From contig JACMIS010000847.1 in assembly GCA_014381035.1 (NCBI GenBank), positions 1 to 9,761 on the forward strand: a stretch of 9,761 nucleotides of DNA, given 5' to 3'. Source of the DNA: Armatimonadota bacterium. Its GTDB lineage: Bacteria; Armatimonadota; Armatimonadia; Armatimonadales; Armatimonadaceae. Below, piece by piece: positions 7,050-9,761 of the stretch (its first letter is position 1; every line of letters begins with the position of its first letter). Position numbers and translations under genes: made by a program. Below the pieces are notes generated by a model, which did no database searches, was not told the DNA's origin, and worked only from the letters and a program-made list of their open reading frames with translations.

Positions 7050-7580
7050 GTCGCTTTTGAGAGAAAGGCGCATCTGCTCCTCCGCCTGATAAACGCCGTC
7101 CGCGCCGCGCAAAGCGTCCGGTTCGTGCGCAAACATCGCGAAGCCTTCGCTTGCGTAGAGGTGCTTAGCGGGTTCGTTGGCGGCGAGCACGGTCAGGTTC
7201 AACTGCTCGACCCCGTGTAAGTCGCTTTTGCTTCGCGCCACTGCCGTGCGCACCAATCGGCGACCGAGACCGCGCCCGGCGGCGAACCCGGCGACATACA
7301 TCCGCACCAGCCACGCGACATGCTGCCGCTTCGCCCGCCCCGGTTCGCGCTCCACACTCACCACGCCGAGCCATTCGGCGTCGTTGTTCGCCGTCGCCAC
7401 CAGAGTGAACCCGTCCGGAGATGGCGACGGATCGAACGGCGAGTCCGCGAAATCCGCCGCCGTGACGCGGAATGACTCTGGGTGCGCGAGTACCCCGCCC
7501 CGGAAGAAGTCGTTGTAGTGCGCCGCTTCCCCGGCGGTCACGGTTCGGATAATCAGGTCAGGCTTTGTCGCGTTGTCCAT
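7038..7580 (-). CDS. GNAT family N-acetyltransferase, 180 aa
   Basis: GNAT enzymes transfer an acetyl group from acetyl-CoA to an amine on a small molecule, protein or antibiotic. Seen here: β-strand opening IIRTVTAGEAAHYNDFF; strand 4 plus motif A, VAWLVRMYVAGFAAGRGLGRRLV (about 88-110), where AGRGLGR is the R/Q-x-x-G-x-G/A pyrophosphate-binding loop; and motif B, LNLTVLAANEPAKHLYASEGF, with the usual N-x-x-A-xx-LY-x-x-x-GF pattern. The middle segment HPESFRVTAADF resembles GNATs often labelled as having unknown substrates. Length is normal for a single-domain member. A GGAGG lies only one base before the ATG, unusually close, and the upstream gene ends 9 bases away, so translational coupling is plausible. 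The substrate is unknown. Confidence 0.93.
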   Translation of the reverse strand: MDNATKPDLIIRTVTAGEAAHYNDFFRGGVLAHPESFRVTAADFADSPFDPSPSPDGFTLVATANNDAEWLGVVSVEREPGRAKRQHVAWLVRMYVAGFAAGRGLGRRLVRTAVARSKSDLHGVEQLNLTVLAANEPAKHLYASEGFAMFAHEPDALRGADGVYQAEEQMRLSLKSDATR

Positions 7581-7589
7581 GCCTCCGTT

Positions 7590-8894
7590 TTACGAGACAA
7601 TCGTCACTGGTGCCAGCACATTCCAGCCGTCTTTGGTGGTCACGACCTCGTTCGCGAACCGTATCGCCGGGCGTTTCGTCCACGGGTCAACGATCCCCAG
7701 GGCGAGGCGATACCGTCCCGGAGACGCAGAGAAGCGCGGGGCGTCGGCGACGGTAAATTTTCCCGGCTGCCATTTCCGGATGTCGAGCCGCGGTAGCGCG
7801 ACGCTGTCCACCACCGCGCCGTCCGCCGCGAGGAGCGCGACCCGCGCCTGCCACGGATAGTAGAACGGTGCTACGCCCGTGTTCGCCCCCCGTAGCGTCA
7901 GTGAGATCGGCATCCCCTGGCGTGCGACCTTCGGTAAAGCGAGTTCGGTCAGGCGGAACTGATAGCCCATCTGCCGCACCAGTTGGTCGCACCGGGCGCG
8001 GAACGCCGGGTCCGTTTTCGCCCGCTTTTCCATTGCCGGGGAGTACGGACCGACCCACGAGAAATGCGCGGCGGCGATCATCGCCCTGGTTTTGGCGAAC
8101 CCGGCGTCGGTGCCTACCCACTTTGTGGCGGCGTTCGGGATCATCTCGCCCCCAATCCCCGCCGTGCGCCAGTTTTCGAGTCGCCCACTTTCGCGCATTC
8201 CGCGCAGGAAATGCCAGTTCTCTTCGTCACCCGTGTCCTCGGGAAAATAGTCATCGTGATAGCCGAGCCATGGCTGCTTTCCCGGCTCGTCTTTCGCGTA
8301 CCGCGCCATGAGTTTCTTGTTGGGGAACGCCGACTTGAACGCTGCGATCACCCGCATTTGCGCGGGTGCCGACTCCGCGAACAACTTCTCGATGGGCCAT
8401 GTATGCCACTCGCCCCAGAAGCCGAGCAACCCGAGTTGGATAAAGGCGACACGGGGATGGGTATCATACCGTTTGCCCAATGCCGCGATCAGTTTCTCGA
8501 GAGCGGCGACAAAGACCGGGCTCTCGTAATCCGGCGATTCCCCTTTCGCCGCGCCCGGTTGGTACCCCTCCAACTCTTTGGCGACATACGGCGTCGTTTT
8601 CACGCCTTTGGTTTTGAGCCAATCGGGCAAGCCAGGCAGGAGACCGGGATAATCTATGTAGACCCGAAAAATGACGTGCTTTCCAGTCGCCCTGGCGTCC
8701 CCGTCCCACGCTTTGCGCTCCCATTCTGCGAACCGGTAGTCGCCTTCGGTGGGTTCCAGTTCGCGCCAGGATACATACCGAAAAACCATCGTGTACGGCA
8801 AATACAGGTCGGAATCGGTGTAGGCACACCAGCCTTTGAGCGGGTTATCGAGCGGTCCCGGCGCGGGCTTGAGTCGGTGAACGATGGTATCCAT
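7590..8894 (-). CDS. DUF4832-like TIM-barrel (glycoside hydrolase-like) protein, 434 aa
   Basis: The start ATG (8892-8894) was chosen because a consensus promoter lies directly before it and the sequence upstream in frame, up to 9116, runs antisense through the globin gene. The N-terminal half looks like a (β/α)8 barrel of the glycoside hydrolase type: DNPLKGW (16-22), VFRYVSWRELEPTEGDYRF (37-55, the 'W...EP..G.Y.F' pattern of GH barrels), IFRVYIDYP (75-83), and FIQLGLLGFWGEWHTWP (151-167), where Glu162 is in the position expected for a catalytic or ligand-binding acid. The C-terminal third (GYQFRLTELALP, then SLTLRGANTGVAPFYYPWQARVAL) is a β-sandwich. This pairing, and the 'GxWGEWH' signature, match proteins annotated as DUF4832. 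Enzymatic activity is inferred and not shown. No signal peptide is seen, so it is probably cytoplasmic. The GNAT gene follows after 9 bases, likely in the same operon. Confidence 0.82.
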   Translation of the reverse strand: MDTIVHRLKPAPGPLDNPLKGWCAYTDSDLYLPYTMVFRYVSWRELEPTEGDYRFAEWERKAWDGDARATGKHVIFRVYIDYPGLLPGLPDWLKTKGVKTTPYVAKELEGYQPGAAKGESPDYESPVFVAALEKLIAALGKRYDTHPRVAFIQLGLLGFWGEWHTWPIEKLFAESAPAQMRVIAAFKSAFPNKKLMARYAKDEPGKQPWLGYHDDYFPEDTGDEENWHFLRGMRESGRLENWRTAGIGGEMIPNAATKWVGTDAGFAKTRAMIAAAHFSWVGPYSPAMEKRAKTDPAFRARCDQLVRQMGYQFRLTELALPKVARQGMPISLTLRGANTGVAPFYYPWQARVALLAADGAVVDSVALPRLDIRKWQPGKFTVADAPRFSASPGRYRLALGIVDPWTKRPAIRFANEVVTTKDGWNVLAPVTIVS

Positions 8895-8900
8895 GAAACG

Positions 8901-8930
8901 ATTATACGCGTAAGAGGCGAATATCGACAA
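8901..8930 (-). promoter_or_regulatory. Promoter of the DUF4832-like gene: TTGTCG - 18 - TATAAT, leaderless
   Basis: On the minus strand TTGTCG (8925-8930) is followed after 18 bases by a perfect TATAAT (8901-8906). Only 6 bases (CGTTTC) then separate it from the ATG. Transcription should begin at or beside the start codon, giving a leaderless mRNA; no Shine-Dalgarno sequence is present. The -35 box directly follows the globin stop codon (8933-8935), so the promoter fills almost all of the 38-base gap between the two genes. Confidence 0.7.
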
Positions 8931-8932
8931 GA

Positions 8933-9415
8933 CTATTCGGGCTGATAGGGACCGCCGACCGCCCCCCAGTTCCACTGCGGCATGGGTGTCTTTTCGTCGG
9001 GCGCGATGACGCCGGGTTGTGAGTTGATAACGGCAAGACGCGATCCCCACTCCAGATACGCGACGAACGCCGAGCGAAACTCCGGGTCGTCGGGCAACCC
9101 GGCATCGTCCGCGCAATCAATCAAAAGCGTCATCCACCGTCGGCGTTGTGCATTGGTCAAATATTTATTCAAATGATGCATGACCATCCCATCGTGCCCG
9201 CCGAGGGATTCACTGTAAGTTTTCGGTCCGCCAAACACTTCGGCAACGAACCGCGCGACGTGTTGCGGATGATCCGGATCCATGTGAGTGAAAATCGGAT
9301 GCAACAACTCGTCTTCCAGAACGCGCTTGTAAAAAATCTCGGTCAGCCGCTCAAAAGCAGGCATCCCTCCTGCCCAATCATACAAAGTCGGCGTCGTATT
9401 CGGCATGTCACTCAT
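8933..9415 (-). CDS. Truncated haemoglobin, group II (GlbO-like), 160 aa
   Basis: This is a small haem protein of the 2-over-2 globin fold; family members bind O2, NO or peroxide and act in detoxification or redox protection in the cytoplasm. Start ATG 9413-9415 is supported by GAGGA 10 bases upstream (9426-9430). Seen: LYDWAGGMPAFERLTEIFYKRV (helices A-B, with Phe28/Tyr29 at the B9/B10 region), EVFGGPKTYSESLGGHDGMVMHH (E-F region, the 'GGPxxYSExxGH' group II signature), His80/His81 with one as the proximal haem ligand, and RRRWMTLL with Trp94 at the G8 position typical of group II. After the globin core there are about 30 extra residues (INSQPGVIAPDEKTP...WNWGAVGGPYQPE). Similar tails are recalled from some actinobacterial homologues. 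It is divergent to the mazE-like gene and 38 bases upstream of the DUF4832-like gene, which has its own promoter. Confidence 0.93.
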   Translation of the reverse strand: MSDMPNTTPTLYDWAGGMPAFERLTEIFYKRVLEDELLHPIFTHMDPDHPQHVARFVAEVFGGPKTYSESLGGHDGMVMHHLNKYLTNAQRRRWMTLLIDCADDAGLPDDPEFRSAFVAYLEWGSRLAVINSQPGVIAPDEKTPMPQWNWGAVGGPYQPE

Positions 9416-9572
9416 GATTCTGTTTTCCTCAGAAACGGTTACGGACCGGTTTCGCCGAACGTTTCCCAGTTGCGCCTGCTCTTTCAGCCGGTCCACCGGT
9501 TCACTGTCATGCAATCGGTTCAGAAACTCTATTTCGTGGTAACATTGTACATACGATAACAGGAGACGAAAA
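9416..9572. promoter_or_regulatory. Divergent control region between the globin and mazE-like genes
   Basis: This 157-base gap serves two divergent genes. For the globin gene (minus strand) a possible -10, TACAAT, lies at 9544-9549, which would give a leader of over 100 bases; no good -35 accompanies it. For the mazE-like gene TACGAT (9552-9557) is a possible -10, again with a poor -35. Within the globin leader, GAAACGGTT (9432-9440) and AACGTTTC (9458-9465) make an imperfect inverted repeat with one bulge around a G/C-rich loop. ACCGG occurs several times between 9444 and 9500. None of these is strong enough to assign a regulator. Confidence 0.3.
9561..9565 (+). promoter_or_regulatory. Ribosome binding site AGGAG of the mazE-like gene
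   Basis: AGGAG stands 7 bases before ATG 9573-9575, an optimal distance. It is the best Shine-Dalgarno site in the window and contrasts with the genes that have none, and it fixes the start of this gene. Confidence 0.8.
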
Positions 9573-9761
9573 ATGCCCCGCACTTTACAAAAACATGGCA
9601 ACAGCCAAGCAATAGTCATCGAAAAGCCGCTCATGGAAGCGACCGGAATCACAATGGAAACCCCGCTTGAAGTGACCGTTTCGGGCGACGTGATTACCAT
9701 TCGCCCCGCGAACGTCGGCGTCAGTCGCGAGGAGATGGCGGCATCGTTGGAGAAGGTCTTC
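9573..9761 (+). CDS. MazE/AbrB-type antitoxin, N-terminal part (63 codons, runs off the window)
   Basis: The visible protein begins MPRTLQKHGNSQAIVIEKPL and continues MEATGITMETPLEVTVSGDVITIRPAN. This is the swapped-hairpin AbrB/MazE DNA-binding fold: K.GNS.A..I.K..ME..GI....P.EV.V....I.I.P. Residues 1-47 cover the DNA-binding domain; the sequence after it (VGVSREEMAASLEKVF) is the start of the toxin-binding tail. Such antitoxins are usually about 75-90 aa, bind their own promoter, and are followed directly by a MazF-type or PIN-domain toxin. No toxin gene can be seen because the window stops here, so a free-standing AbrB-like regulator cannot be excluded. Confidence 0.85.
   Translation, partial: MPRTLQKHGNSQAIVIEKPLMEATGITMETPLEVTVSGDVITIRPANVGVSREEMAASLEKVF

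Noticed and set aside
7983..8945. A 320-codon open frame on the plus strand
   Set aside because: It lies antisense to the DUF4832-like gene, shows no recognisable domain and is rich in Arg and Pro, as expected of a shadow frame in GC-rich coding DNA.
8895..9116. 74-residue N-terminal extension of the DUF4832-like protein
   Set aside because: It runs antisense through the globin gene and across the TATAAT promoter, and homologous sequence begins at MDTIVHRLK.
9416..9700. N-terminal extension of the globin (up to 95 residues)
   Set aside because: The part nearest the globin looks protein-like, but no usual start with a ribosome site opens it, it runs antisense into the mazE-like gene, and the ATG at 9415 has a proper Shine-Dalgarno and fits the globin core.
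1..9761. CRISPR arrays, tRNA or rRNA genes, insertion sequences, phage or large defence systems
   Set aside because: No regularly spaced repeats, cloverleaf sequences, transposase motifs or defence gene clusters were seen on reading both strands; Uma2 and the mazE-like gene alone do not make an island.

Overview
The window is about 9.8 kb of compact, GC-rich bacterial chromosome with short intergenic gaps and genes on both strands. No rRNA, tRNA, CRISPR array, phage module or transposase is visible. Taxonomy cannot be fixed from this stretch. A Uma2-family gene, scarce Shine-Dalgarno sites and several -10 boxes only 6-9 bases from start codons suggest a lineage outside the Proteobacteria and Enterobacteria. 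Armatimonadota or a similar phylum is a guess only.

Layout: (1) 1-487, the 3' end of ahcY (adenosylhomocysteinase), closed by a strong palindromic terminator. (2) 558-1313, minus strand, a Gly/Met/Asp-rich protein of unknown function. (3) 1442-2089, minus strand, a Uma2-type PD-(D/E)XK nuclease gene interrupted by one in-frame TAA. (4) 2227-4602, recQ helicase, carrying an imperfect palindromic repeat that is translated as a linker between its zinc site and its winged helix. (5) 4671-5969, a secreted CrtC/AttH lipocalin-like protein, followed after 13 bases by (6) 5983-7041, an integral-membrane acyltransferase-3 protein. (7) 7038-7580, minus strand, a GNAT acetyltransferase whose stop codon overlaps that of the acyltransferase inside a hairpin. 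(8) 7590-8894, minus strand, a DUF4832-like TIM-barrel protein upstream of the GNAT gene. (9) 8933-9415, minus strand, a group II truncated haemoglobin. (10) 9573 to the window end, plus strand, the start of a MazE/AbrB-type antitoxin whose toxin would lie outside the window.

Most genes look like independent housekeeping or accessory functions. Likely co-transcribed pairs are lipocalin-like plus acyltransferase (plus strand, possibly with recQ) and DUF4832 plus GNAT (minus strand). I see no multi-gene defence island or other clearly new system. The points most worth following are the repeat inserted in frame in recQ, the leaderless-type promoters, and the single-stop Uma2 gene.
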